From: CBDHCC01 sp965261015
GTDB lineage: Bacteria; Pseudomonadota; Alphaproteobacteria; Sphingomonadales; Sphingomonadaceae
Length of the DNA stretch: 64,000 nt
Direction: 5' to 3'
NCBI GenBank assembly: GCA_965261015.1
Contig: CBDHCC010000001.1
Span: forward strand, 310,001 to 374,000
Shown: positions 16,547 through 24,723 of the stretch, in pieces
Layout of the letters: each line of letters starts with the position of its first letter
Position numbering within the stretch: the first letter of the stretch is position 1
Made by a program: the position numbers and the translations under genes
Notes under the pieces: model-generated
What the model was told of the DNA's origin: nothing
Seen by the model: the letters and a program-made list of their open reading frames with translations, nothing else
The model's database searches: none

Positions 16547-17241
16547 GCCGCCTCCTCGACGATTGCCTGATCGGCGTGGCGGGCGGCGCGGGCGTGCTCC
16601 TCGGCGGTCCGGACGGTCCAGGTGAACACGCCCAGCCCACGCCGGCGCGCGGCGGCCGGCACCGGATCCGGCAGGTCGCGCACGTCCCAGGCCAGGAAGT
16701 CGGGCCGCGCCATGCGGATCGCCGCCAGGTGGCGCAGAGACACCCAACGGCGACGCCGGCCCTCGTTGGACGCCACGAGGCCCCGCACCACGCCAGGTGC
16801 CCGGTCGGCGAACCAGCGGCCAACCCGCGGGTCGAAGCTCATCACGCCCACCGGACCACGATAGTCGTCGAGCGACCGCGCCACCGATCCGCACAGCACC
16901 GGATCGAACAGGCCAGGGATCTTGACCTCGATCAGCAAGGGCACCCGGCCGGCCACGACGGACAGCAGCTGGTCCAATGTGGGAATGGCACTGCCGTCCG
17001 GCAGACGGAGCAGCGCCAGTTCGCCCGGAGACAGGTGGTTTACGGCACTGTGGCGTCCGGTCAGCCGGCCAAGCCGCGCGTCGTGGATCACCATCGCCTG
17101 GCCCCCCTCCGCCGCCTGCACGTCGCATTCGATCGCCTGGCCGGCGTCGATGGCCGCGGCAAAGGCCGGGCGGCCATTCTCCGAGCGGCCATCACCGTGT
17201 CGCCCACGGTGCGCGAAGGGCAGGTCGCACAAGGCACCCAT
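16543..17241 (-). CDS. Glycerophosphodiester phosphodiesterase
   Basis: 232 residues of a GDPD TIM barrel. FAHRG near the N-terminus with the following ENGRPAF segment, IECDVQAAEGG, VIHDARLGRLTGR, LLIEVKIPG, and C-terminal GVFTWTVRT. It hydrolyses glycerophosphodiesters to glycerol 3-phosphate and an alcohol. The cytoplasmic start at 17241 (MGALCDLPFAHRG) is preferred, although the frame is open further upstream into ridA. It is fourth in an operon of five closely spaced genes. Confidence 0.9.
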   Translation of the reverse strand: MGALCDLPFAHRGRHGDGRSENGRPAFAAAIDAGQAIECDVQAAEGGQAMVIHDARLGRLTGRHSAVNHLSPGELALLRLPDGSAIPTLDQLLSVVAGRVPLLIEVKIPGLFDPVLCGSVARSLDDYRGPVGVMSFDPRVGRWFADRAPGVVRGLVASNEGRRRRWVSLRHLAAIRMARPDFLAWDVRDLPDPVPAAARRRGLGVFTWTVRTAEEHARAARHADQAIVEEAA

Positions 17242-17272
17242 CCGCCCCGGCACCGGGCGTGGGATCCAGCGA

Positions 17273-17749
17273 TCAGGGCGCCAGCGGGTCGGGACTGATT
17301 GCGAAGAGACCATCCACCTCGACCAACGCGCCGAGCGGCAGAACGGGCACACCGACGGCCGCGCGCGCGTGGCGCCCGGACTCTCCGAAGGCGAGCGCCA
17401 TCAGGTCCGACGCGCCGTTCGCGACCTGTGCCTGATCGACGAAATCGGCCATCGAGGACACGAACACGCCCAGCCGAATGACACGCGCGACCCGATCCAG
17501 CGATCCGAGCGCCGCCTGCACCTGCGCCAGCAGCATCAGACCGCAGGCCCGCGCCGCCGCCTGCCCTCTCGCCAGGTCCGCGCCGTCGCCCATCCGCCCG
17601 GTCACGAGTTCGCCGTCGAGGAAGGGCAGCTGGCCGGAGACGGTCAACAGCCCGTCATGCTCCACCGCGGGGAGGTACGATGCGACCGGCGCGGCCGGCG
17701 TGGGAAGGGTCAGGCCGGCATCGGCCAGCCGTTGGTGAATGGTGCTCAT
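17273..17749 (-). CDS. RidA/YjgF family protein
   Basis: 158 residues, the longer subfamily type, with LLTVSGQLPF, ARACGLMLLAQVQAALGSL, GVFVSSMADF and a C-terminal AVGVPVLPLGALVEVDG. RidA proteins hydrolyse reactive enamine/imine intermediates, but the Arg that defines true RidA (usually in a C-terminal R-x-A/C motif) is not evident here, so the activity is uncertain. The ATG at 17749 is chosen. It lies 44 bases after the HAD gene. Confidence 0.88.
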   Translation of the reverse strand: MSTIHQRLADAGLTLPTPAAPVASYLPAVEHDGLLTVSGQLPFLDGELVTGRMGDGADLARGQAAARACGLMLLAQVQAALGSLDRVARVIRLGVFVSSMADFVDQAQVANGASDLMALAFGESGRHARAAVGVPVLPLGALVEVDGLFAISPDPLAP

Positions 17750-17793
17750 CCGACGGGCCTTAGGTTGGGCTTCGCACCGGTCAAGCCGGACTT

Positions 17794-18402
17794 CTATGGC
17801 GCCAGCCGCTCGCGGACCCAGACCTCCGCCTCCGCCCAGCGGTCGATCCGCGCATGGGCGGACGGGGCGGTTCGGGCGTGCGGAGCCATCTCCGGTTCGC
17901 CCACCAGCTGCAGCCGCCAGACGTCGGGTGCGTGTTCGGCGACGGAGGCGTGCTGTTCGCCCAGATCGTCGACGAACACGGCGGGCGCGTCGCCCCGGTC
18001 GGCCAGCAGGGCTGCGAGGGGTCGCCCCTTGCCGCCGCGATTGCCGATCACGGGCGCGTCCAGCCCCACCGCGCGCAGCTGCCGCGCGCGCGCGGGCCCC
18101 AACTCCTCCCCGATGTTCGTCAGGATCACCAGGTCGGCGTCGGCCTGCAAGCGGGTGAGCGCGGCGACCGCGCCGTCGATCGGCCCTTGCCGGTCCATAT
18201 GGTCGCGGAAGAACTCGCCCAGCAGCGGCCAGACCTCCGTCGGGTCCAGCGCGTCGCCGGTGTTCTTGTGACGCAGGGCGTCGGCGAAACCGTTGGCGAA
18301 GTCGAAATGGATGGCGTGCGCTTCGTCCAGCCAGGCGCGGAATGGCACCACCATGTGCAAGATGACCTCGTCGCAGTCGCACACGATCAGCGGACGGGTC
18401 AC
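17794..18402 (-). CDS. HAD-superfamily hydrolase
   Basis: 202 residues. The nucleophile motif is IVCDCDEV (residues 6-13, a DxD form), motif II is LVILTNIGEE, and motif III/IV is FVDDLGEQHASV. The cap insert around residues 20-80 is helical. It is probably a small-molecule phosphatase; the substrate is unknown. The GTG start at 18402 overlaps the stop of the DUF3572 gene (GTGA). Confidence 0.82.
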   Translation of the reverse strand: MTRPLIVCDCDEVILHMVVPFRAWLDEAHAIHFDFANGFADALRHKNTGDALDPTEVWPLLGEFFRDHMDRQGPIDGAVAALTRLQADADLVILTNIGEELGPARARQLRAVGLDAPVIGNRGGKGRPLAALLADRGDAPAVFVDDLGEQHASVAEHAPDVWRLQLVGEPEMAPHARTAPSAHARIDRWAEAEVWVRERLAP

Positions 18403-18740
18403 GCGTCCAGCCTGTCGCCGGCGGCGGCCAGTCGGGCGGGCGTTTCGTCCAGCGCGTCCGCGCAGGCGATCAGGTCGGGTTCGTGCCCCAGCAGGAAGCC
18501 CAGGGTGGCCGCGGCAATCGCGACCGAACCGGCGCGGGCGCGCAAATCGTCCGGCGTCAGGCCGGTGAGCGACAGGAAGCGGGCGGCCCGATCGTCGTCG
18601 CCCAGCACCCAGGCCAGCGCCGACAGCGCCAGCGCGCGGTCCGCCTCGGTTTGCTCGGGCGCGGTCGTGCGGGTTGTTGCGGGCGTGGGGATGGCGTAGC
18701 TCCGGACAAGCGGCGGCAGGCGGGGAGGGCCGGGTGGCAA
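18399..18740 (-). CDS. DUF3572 family protein
   Basis: Up to 113 residues. The conserved core is ALALSALAWVLGDDDRAARF followed by LTGLTPDDLRARAG and a C-terminal HEPDLIACADALD, as in alphaproteobacterial DUF3572 proteins of unknown function. The only normal start codon upstream of the core in this frame is TTG at 18740, which overlaps the divergent divK start by 7 bases. The true start is therefore uncertain. It is the first gene of the minus-strand operon leading to the FemAB-like gene. Confidence 0.72.
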   Translation of the reverse strand: MPPGPPRLPPLVRSYAIPTPATTRTTAPEQTEADRALALSALAWVLGDDDRAARFLSLTGLTPDDLRARAGSVAIAAATLGFLLGHEPDLIACADALDETPARLAAAGDRLDA

Positions 18741-19099
18741 AACGCATCCTGGTTGTCGAGGACAATCGCCTGAACCTGCGGCTGTTCACCGACGTGCTGA
18801 CGGCCCACGGCTATGACGTGGAGGGCGTCGACGACGCGCGCGTGGTGATGGAGCGGGTGGCGTCGCGACGGCCCAACCTGATCGTCATGGACATCCAGTT
18901 GCCCCATATCAGCGGGCTGGAGCTGATGGCCATGCTGGCGCGCGACCAGCTGACCCGGACAATCCCGGTGCTGGCGGTGACGGCGTTTGTGGGGCGGGAG
19001 GACGAGGACCGGATCCGGGCCGCCGGCGCGAAGGGTTACGTCTCCAAACCGATCGCGCTCAAGCCGTTCGTCGCAGCCGTCGAGCGGCTGCTGGATTAG
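18734..19099 (+). CDS. divK: Single-domain response regulator DivK
   Basis: 121 residues, a receiver domain alone. ILVVEDNRLNLRLF, phosphoacceptor Asp in VMDIQLPHISGLEL, and the conserved Thr and Lys in VTAFVG and GYVSKPIALKPF. The sequence is that of DivK, which with DivJ/PleC and DivL controls CckA and hence CtrA activity and the asymmetric cell cycle. The GTG start at 18734 is preceded by GGGGAGGG. PleD does not follow it here; rpmG is next, on the other strand. Confidence 0.9.
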   Translation: MAKRILVVEDNRLNLRLFTDVLTAHGYDVEGVDDARVVMERVASRRPNLIVMDIQLPHISGLELMAMLARDQLTRTIPVLAVTAFVGREDEDRIRAAGAKGYVSKPIALKPFVAAVERLLD

Positions 19100-19150
19100 C
19101 CGTTCATCGCGGTGAAGGCCGCGCGCTCGATTGGGAGCTGCGCCACGGGA

Positions 19151-19318
19151 TCACTTGATCTTCGTTTCCTTGAACTCGACGTGCTTCTTGGCGATCGGAT
19201 CGTACTTCCGAAACGTGAACTTCTCGGTGTGGTTGCGCGGATTCTTCTTGGTGACATAGAAGAAACCGGTGTCCGCCGTGCTCTGCAGGCGGATCTTGAT
19301 GGTTGCCGGCTTGGCCAT
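19151..19318 (-). CDS. rpmG: 50S ribosomal protein L33
   Basis: 55 residues, MAKPATIKIRLQSTADTGFF followed by YVTKKNPRNHTEKF and a Lys-rich C-terminus, the classic L33 pattern of the zinc-free (C-minus) type because no CxxC pairs are present. A large-subunit protein near the E site. It stands alone on the minus strand between divK and an unknown membrane protein. Confidence 0.97.
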   Translation of the reverse strand: MAKPATIKIRLQSTADTGFFYVTKKNPRNHTEKFTFRKYDPIAKKHVEFKETKIK

Positions 19319-19476
19319 GGCGGGTCCCTTGTCCTGTCGACCCCGTAGAGGCCGAACGAAAACAGGGCAGCGGGAGGCCGCCGCCCTGACGGGTCCGCGA
19401 CTGCCAGAGCGTCGAGTGCTCGTCAAGGCGCGCAGGCTTAACGACACGGATAGCGGACGTCGGCTATGGCGTCGCG

Positions 19477-20010
19477 ATGATCGGCTTTCTCCTCGGCTGG
19501 CTGGTGTGCGGCGTGCTGGCGCTGGCCGACCGCGGCGTGGGTTCGCCCGCGTTCCTGCTGAAGCGCGCCTCCACCCGGCCGGCGGGTCTGACGGTTGGAC
19601 TGACGGTCGTGCTGGCGCTCACCAACGGTCTCGCGGGCGTGGCCGGCCAGCTGGCGTCCGACCTGGTGCAGTCTAACGCCCGGCTGATGCTGCTCGCCTT
19701 CGCGCTGGTCTGCGCGGCGGTCGCCTCTCTGATCGGTCGATCGCGCATGTCCCCGGTCGGTCCATGGGTGGGACTGGCGGAGCTGGCGCTGTCGCGACCC
19801 GTCGCGGCCGGGGCTTTCGTGGTGTTCGCGCTCACCGCCTGGACCGGTGACCTGCTGCCCGTGGCGGGCGCCACGGTGGGAGAGCTGGCCGTGCTCGGCC
19901 TGGCCCATCTGGGGGGCGTGTCGCTGCCGGACCGGCCCGCCTGGCGCTGGGGCATGGCGGCGGCGATGCTGGCGCTAGCCCTGCCGCTTGGGGCCGCGGC
20001 ACTGGCCTGA
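19477..20010 (+). CDS. Hypothetical integral membrane protein
   Basis: 177 residues with about five hydrophobic segments (about 2-17, 38-60, 68-88, 105-124, 150-176), rich in Ala, Leu, Val and Gly. I recognise no family; a resemblance to UPF0016-type transporters was considered, but the diagnostic E-x-G-D motif is absent. It ends 68 bases before dps on the same strand. Confidence 0.65.
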   Translation: MIGFLLGWLVCGVLALADRGVGSPAFLLKRASTRPAGLTVGLTVVLALTNGLAGVAGQLASDLVQSNARLMLLAFALVCAAVASLIGRSRMSPVGPWVGLAELALSRPVAAGAFVVFALTAWTGDLLPVAGATVGELAVLGLAHLGGVSLPDRPAWRWGMAAAMLALALPLGAAALA

Positions 20011-20022
20011 GGCGAAGCGGCG

Positions 20023-20047
20023 GGAGCCAAGGGACGGGCGGAGCGTT
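20023..20047 (+). promoter_or_regulatory. Candidate EcfG (general stress) promoter of dps
   Basis: GGAGC, 16 bases, then CGTT: one mismatch from the alphaproteobacterial EcfG consensus GGAAC-N16-CGTT, about 32 bases upstream of the dps ATG. dps genes are common members of the general stress regulon. Confidence 0.4.
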
Positions 20048-20078
20048 GCCAGCAGGCATCACTCAGCAGGAGACACCC

Positions 20079-20582
20079 ATGGCCACCGCCACCCCCGACA
20101 AGCTGGACACGCCGACCGACCTTGGCACCCGCAACGTCCAATCCGTCGCCGACGCCCTCAACAACGTGTTGAGCGACCTGCTGGCGCTGTATGTGAAGAC
20201 CAAGAATTTCCACTGGCACATGTCGGGTCCGCATTTTCGCGACTACCACCTGCTGTTCGACGAGCAGGCGACCCAGATCTTCGAGATTACCGACGCCGTG
20301 GCCGAACGGGTGCGAAAGACGGGGAACACCACGCTGCGGTCGATCGGGGACATATCGCGCCGCCAAGCCATTCGCGACAACGACAAGGACTTCGTGTCCG
20401 CGCCGGAGATGCTGTCGGAGTTGCGGGACGACAACCTGACCGTCATCAAACGCTTGCGGGAAGCGCGGGAGGCCGCGGAAAGCTCCGGCGACACCGCCAC
20501 TTCGTCGATCGCCGACGAATGGATCGATCAGGCCGAGGAGCGCGCCTGGTTCCTGTTCGAGGCGAGCCGCAACGCGGCCTGA
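20079..20582 (+). CDS. dps: Dps family DNA-binding ferritin-like protein
   Basis: 167 residues. The Dps ferroxidase signature is clear: KTKNFHWHMSGPHFRDYHLL followed by DEQATQIFEITDAVAERV. It forms a dodecamer that oxidises and stores iron and protects DNA during starvation and oxidative stress. The ATG at 20079 follows a CAGGAG ribosome site. An upstream in-frame TTG would add 11 residues and is less likely. The DUF2332 gene follows 15 bases later. Confidence 0.95.
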   Translation: MATATPDKLDTPTDLGTRNVQSVADALNNVLSDLLALYVKTKNFHWHMSGPHFRDYHLLFDEQATQIFEITDAVAERVRKTGNTTLRSIGDISRRQAIRDNDKDFVSAPEMLSELRDDNLTVIKRLREAREAAESSGDTATSSIADEWIDQAEERAWFLFEASRNAA

Positions 20583-20597
20583 GGAACCCGATCGGCG

Positions 20598-21647
20598 GTG
20601 CTCGATCCGGTCGCCTTCGCCTTTCGCGCCCAGGCCGCCTATTGCCGGGCGAACGGCGCGCCGGTGACCGCGGCGGTGTGCGAGGCCGTGCCGCCGGCGC
20701 TGGACCGGGAGACGGAGACCGGACGCCGCGTGCTGGACTGGCCCGGTCAGCCGATCGCCGATGCATTGGTGCTGCGGCTGGTGGGGGGACTGCACGCGCT
20801 CGCCCGGGCCGGCGGTTCGCCCACCGTCACGGCGCTGTTCGCCGGCGAGACGGTGGCGACGGAGGCACTGGCGCAGGCGATACGCCGGCACGACGCGCGG
20901 CTGTCCGGCTGGCTCGATCGGCCGCCCCAGACAAACGATGTCGGCCGCGCGGCCGGGCTGATGGCGGGGCTGCTGTGGTTCGCCGAGCGCCACCCCCGGC
21001 CGATCGACCTGTGGGAGATCGGGTCGAGCGCGGGGCTGAACCTGTTGCTGGACCGTTTTCGCCTAGACTTAGGTGGGGTTCGCGTTGGACCGGACGACTC
21101 GCCCGTGCGGATCGCGCCGGAATGGCGCGGGCCATCGCCTCCCGATGCTCGGGTGCGGATCGCGTCGGCGCGCGGGGTGGACCGCGACCCCCTCGACCTG
21201 GCCGATCCCGCCGAGGTGGAGCGGCTGATGTCCTACGTCTGGGTGGACCAGCCGGAGCGTGTGGCGCGCACCGAGGCGGCGATCGCGCTCGCGCGCGCCG
21301 ACCCGCCTCGGCTGGAGCGCGGGTCGGCGGCGGACTGGGTCGAGGCGCGCCTGGCCGAGGCGCCCGTCCCCGGCCACGCGCGGGTGCTGATGCACTCCCT
21401 CGTGTGGCAATATGTGAACGCCGAGGATCAGGCGCGGATCACGGCCGCGATGGAACGGTTGGGCGCGGCTGCGACGGCGGACACCCCGCTCGGCTGGATC
21501 GCGCTGGAGGCCAATCGCGAACTCCTGCGCCACGAACTGACGGTGCGAAGCTGGCCTGGGTCGGGGGAGCCGGTGAAGCTCGCCAACGCCCACAGCCACG
21601 GCTTCTGGGTGGAGTGGGAGGGGTCGTCCCGCCTTCGTTCAGGCTAA
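20598..21647 (+). CDS. DUF2332 family protein
   Basis: 349 residues. Conserved DUF2332 elements include the N-terminal FRAQAAYC, the block EIGSSAGLNLLLDRFRLDLG, MSYVWVDQPERVARTEAAI, HSLVWQYV, and the C-terminal AHSHGFWVEW. The EIGSSAGLN segment resembles a SAM-binding glycine loop, so a methyltransferase-like fold is possible but unproven. The GTG start at 20598 is 15 bases after dps, suggesting cotranscription. Confidence 0.85.
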   Translation: MLDPVAFAFRAQAAYCRANGAPVTAAVCEAVPPALDRETETGRRVLDWPGQPIADALVLRLVGGLHALARAGGSPTVTALFAGETVATEALAQAIRRHDARLSGWLDRPPQTNDVGRAAGLMAGLLWFAERHPRPIDLWEIGSSAGLNLLLDRFRLDLGGVRVGPDDSPVRIAPEWRGPSPPDARVRIASARGVDRDPLDLADPAEVERLMSYVWVDQPERVARTEAAIALARADPPRLERGSAADWVEARLAEAPVPGHARVLMHSLVWQYVNAEDQARITAAMERLGAAATADTPLGWIALEANRELLRHELTVRSWPGSGEPVKLANAHSHGFWVEWEGSSRLRSG

Positions 21648-21667
21648 GCGGCGCGGAACGGGGCCGA

Positions 21668-22570
21668 TCATTCCACGCGCTCCGCCAGCCACCCGTCCAT
21701 CGCCGCGTTGACCTTGTCGGGAGCTTCCCAGGGAACGAAGTGCCCGCAGCCGGCGACCTTCACCACCGTCAGGTCATCGACCAGTTCGCCCAGCCCGTCC
21801 AGCAGCGACGGGCGCAACGCCAGGTCGTCGGTCGCCCAGATCACCAGGGTCGGCACCGTGATATGCGGGAATGGATGGTCCAGGAAGGCGGGGCGATCGG
21901 GCATCGGCCCGTCCACCGGCGGCACGACGATCGTGGTCGCCCGATACCAGTTCAGCATCGCCAGCGCCGACTCGCCGTCGGACCAGTCGGCCAGCATCCG
22001 CTGACGTTCCTCGTCAGCGAGAGCGGGCGAACGGTCCCAACGCACCGCCTTCATCAGAATGGGCACGAGCCCGTGCTCGCGCACCTCCGCATCGTGCGAG
22101 ATGTCGCGAAAGGCGCGGATATACTGGGCGGCCTCGCGCTGCTCCGGGTCGTCGAACAGCGCCTTTTGGTAGAGGTAAGGATGCGGCGCGTTCAGGATGA
22201 CCAGCCGCTCGACACGCGCGGGGTTCGCCAGCGCCACCCCCCAAGCCACCGCTCCGCCCCAATCGTGGCCCACCACCGTGAAACGGTCGACCGCCAGCGC
22301 GTCCATGAGCGCGAAGGCGTCGGCGACGATCTTGTCCGGGGTGTAGTCGGCCTGGGCGGCGGGTTTGGACGAGCCGCGATAGCCGCGCTGGTCGGGTGCG
22401 ACGACGCGGTAGCGGCCGGCGAAGTGGGGCAATTGCTCGCGCCAGGTGCGGTGCGATTCGGGAAATCCATGCAGGAACAGCAGCACCGGGGCGTCGCGCG
22501 GCCCCACGTCGACGATGTCCAACTCCACCCCCGTGGCCAGCGGGACGCGGATCATCGGAAAGTCGGTCAT
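21668..22570 (-). CDS. Alpha/beta hydrolase, epoxide-hydrolase-like
   Basis: 300 residues. Oxyanion-hole motif FLHGFPES, the RVVAPDQRGYRGSSKP loop, nucleophile elbow VGHDWGGAVAW with Asp as nucleophile (as in soluble epoxide hydrolases and haloalkane dehalogenases rather than esterases), and the catalytic His in VAGCGHFVPWEAPDKV. A cap with NWYRATT and a likely substrate-binding Tyr. The ATG at 22570 is chosen over an open extension of 36 codons. The natural substrate is unknown. Confidence 0.88.
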   Translation of the reverse strand: MTDFPMIRVPLATGVELDIVDVGPRDAPVLLFLHGFPESHRTWREQLPHFAGRYRVVAPDQRGYRGSSKPAAQADYTPDKIVADAFALMDALAVDRFTVVGHDWGGAVAWGVALANPARVERLVILNAPHPYLYQKALFDDPEQREAAQYIRAFRDISHDAEVREHGLVPILMKAVRWDRSPALADEERQRMLADWSDGESALAMLNWYRATTIVVPPVDGPMPDRPAFLDHPFPHITVPTLVIWATDDLALRPSLLDGLGELVDDLTVVKVAGCGHFVPWEAPDKVNAAMDGWLAERVE

Positions 22571-22601
22571 GGCGAGGCGGGCTCCGGTGGGGACCCGACC
22601 T

Positions 22602-23939
22602 CTATGCTCCAGGAAGCCGCACAGGCTCAAGCGAGCGGCGCCGGAACAGCCGGCGCGTGGCGCGCGGCCAGGGGCCATGGGCTTCCATCCAGTCGAAATA
22701 GGCGCGGTAGGCCGGATCGCGGCCCAGATGCCGCTCCTCCGTGCGCGCGCGCCAATAATAGACGCCGCTCACCAGCCCCATCAGCACCGTGTTGCGCACC
22801 GCGTCCGCGGGCACGGCGGCCAGGAACGGCAGGGTCGAACACCACCAGAACAGATTCTTGGACAGGTAAGCCGGGTGGCGGCTCAGCGCGTAGGGGCCGT
22901 GCGTCAGGATGCCGCGATGGGTGAGGTTGGAGAACCGCAGGCCGAACGCCACCGTCGCCCAGGCGTAGCAGGCGGTCAGCATCACCAGCAGAACGGCGTT
23001 CGCCCATAAGAGCACCGGCGTGCCGGCCAACCAGTCGCCCCACGTGCCGGTGCCCGTCTCGTAATGCAGCGGCCCGGCGTAGAACAGCGAATCGGGCGTC
23101 CCCGCCGGCCCGGGCCGCATCAGGGCGAAGGGGGGGTAACAGATCAGCGCCGCGACCCACCCGGCCACCGTGGGCTCGGCCGAACGGATCTGCGCGTCCA
23201 GCGGCCGCAACGTCAGAAGATAGCCCACAGTCGCGAACATCACGTCCACCACGAACAGGCCCGCGATCAGCATGCTGGCGAGCGCGACGGGACTGACCAG
23301 CATGTCGTCCAGCGGCGTGGCGATGATCTGCGCGAAGCCGCCGGGCAGGATGGAGAGCATGAAGGCCAGGAAGAACCCCTTGACCGCCCAGGATCGCGCA
23401 TGGGCGGCAAGGCTGGCGCGATCCAGCCGGTTCCACTGGCCCGTCACGGCCGCGCCCATATGCCAGCAGCCGTCGCGTGGCTCGACCAACCGGCGGTCGA
23501 TCCAGAGAGTGTAGGGGATCGACAGCGCCACCAGCGCCGGCAGGGCGGCCAGCAGCACGCCCATCGCCCAAGGATAGCTGCCAAAGGCGTACCAGCGTCC
23601 GATCCAGTAGATCGCGGCGATGAGGGCCCAAGTCGCCCATAGCCCGGCCAGCTTCGTCAGCGTCAGGTCCAGCGTGTCGCGCCACGGGCGCCGCAGGGAC
23701 AGGTCCAATCCGGTCGAGGGCCGCTCGTGGACCCGGTCGATCACGACCGACCACAGGACCATCGGCACGGCGCAGGCCGCCGCGGCCACAAGGGCACTCG
23801 ACGGGCCGTCGAGGCCATGGGCACGCGCCACGAGCAGCCAGCAGCCGAGCCCGATCAGGCCGGCCAGGCCGACGCCGTGCGAGACGGCGGAGCGCGGCCG
23901 GCGATTGTCCGCCGACGGTGGAAGGAACGACGCGCGCAT
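22602..23939 (-). CDS. Polytopic membrane protein with an isoprenylcysteine/phospholipid methyltransferase-like domain
   Basis: 445 residues with about ten hydrophobic segments. The C-terminal 130 residues hold the ICMT/PEMT signature FSNLTHRGILTHGPYALSRH, then PAYLSKNLFWW and a final acidic-aromatic YWRARTEERHLGRDPAYRAY, which bind SAM and the lipid substrate in relatives. The N-terminal two thirds are additional membrane helices not needed for ICMT. The substrate is unknown. It is separated from the hydrolase gene by 31 bases. Confidence 0.78.
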   Translation of the reverse strand: MRASFLPPSADNRRPRSAVSHGVGLAGLIGLGCWLLVARAHGLDGPSSALVAAAACAVPMVLWSVVIDRVHERPSTGLDLSLRRPWRDTLDLTLTKLAGLWATWALIAAIYWIGRWYAFGSYPWAMGVLLAALPALVALSIPYTLWIDRRLVEPRDGCWHMGAAVTGQWNRLDRASLAAHARSWAVKGFFLAFMLSILPGGFAQIIATPLDDMLVSPVALASMLIAGLFVVDVMFATVGYLLTLRPLDAQIRSAEPTVAGWVAALICYPPFALMRPGPAGTPDSLFYAGPLHYETGTGTWGDWLAGTPVLLWANAVLLVMLTACYAWATVAFGLRFSNLTHRGILTHGPYALSRHPAYLSKNLFWWCSTLPFLAAVPADAVRNTVLMGLVSGVYYWRARTEERHLGRDPAYRAYFDWMEAHGPWPRATRRLFRRRSLEPVRLPGA

Positions 23940-24033
23940 GGCGGCCGGTGTCTACACCGGACCGCCTCAACAAGGGATGAAATCTATTCCGGCGGTGCCC
24001 CGCGCTCAACGGAGCCTCGCCGAAACAGCGGTG

Positions 24034-24543
24034 TCAGCGCGCGGACCGCCGGGCCTGGCGCGCAGCGCTCCGCTCGGCCCCGGTCACGGTGCCGTCGCCA
24101 TTCGCGTCCAGGCGCTCGAACCGCCGGGTCGCGGTCGCGAGCGCTTCGTCCCGGGTCACCGCGCCGTCGCCATTGGCGTCCATGCGAGCTTTGGCGCGAC
24201 CGGCACGTGCCATGGCCAGGCGCCCTCGACGGGCGGTGCGCGAGGCGCGACGCTCCGACCGATCGGCCTTGGCGGCGTCCCATTCGGCGCGACTGATCGC
24301 GCCATCGCCATCGCTGTCCATGCGGGCAAAGGCCCGGTCGGCACGCGCCGCTCGATCGGCGGCGTCGATCACGCCGTTCGCGTCGGCGTCGCGGCGGTCG
24401 AAACGCTGCGTCGCCCGCGCCAGCATCTGGTCCTTGGTCACCGCCTGCGTGCGCGGAGCCGGCGCGTCAGTCACGGTCTGGGCGGCGGCCACCCCGGCCC
24501 CGAAGGTCAGGGCGGCGGCAGTGGTGATCAAAAGCATCTTCAT
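24034..24543 (-). CDS. Secreted four-EF-hand protein
   Basis: 169 residues. Signal peptide (about 1-22, ending GVAAAQ) followed by four canonical 12-residue calcium loops: DADANGVIDAAD, DSDGDGAISRAE, DANGDGAVTRDE and DANGDGTVTGAE, separated by Arg/Ala-rich helices. It probably binds calcium in the periplasm. The ATG at 24543 (MKMLLITT) gives the signal peptide directly; an upstream ATG would add 8 residues. Confidence 0.85.
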   Translation of the reverse strand: MKMLLITTAAALTFGAGVAAAQTVTDAPAPRTQAVTKDQMLARATQRFDRRDADANGVIDAADRAARADRAFARMDSDGDGAISRAEWDAAKADRSERRASRTARRGRLAMARAGRAKARMDANGDGAVTRDEALATATRRFERLDANGDGTVTGAERSAARQARRSAR

Positions 24544-24641
24544 GGTTCGGTTCTCCTCGGTCCACATCTATGCCGCGGCCTCGCTGAACCCGCGTCGAAC
24601 GCATCTGTCAGCTTTTGAATGGGTGCGCTTGGGAGGACTGG

Positions 24642-24712
24642 AGCGGGTAGCGGGGATCGAACCCGCATCACAAGCTTGGAAGGCTAGTGCTCTACCATTG
24701 AGCTATACCCGC
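24642..24712 (-). tRNA. tRNA-Gly (anticodon TCC)
   Basis: A 71-base cloverleaf on the minus strand: acceptor GCGGGTA pairs with TACCCGC, D-stem GCTC/GAGC, anticodon loop CTTCCAA giving TCC, T-arm GCGGG-TTCGATC-CCCGC. No CCA is encoded. The anticodon stem CTAGC/GCTTG has one T-T mismatch at the second pair. Confidence 0.95.
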
Positions 24713-24723
24713 AAATCAACGAC

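Noticed and set aside
19477..20010. UPF0016/TMEM165-type transporter
   Set aside because: The defining E-x-G-D-K/R motifs are absent, so it is left as an unknown membrane protein.
19988..22924. 978-codon open frame crossing dps, DUF2332 and the hydrolase
   Set aside because: It is an Arg/Gly-rich shadow that crosses several unambiguous genes on both strands.
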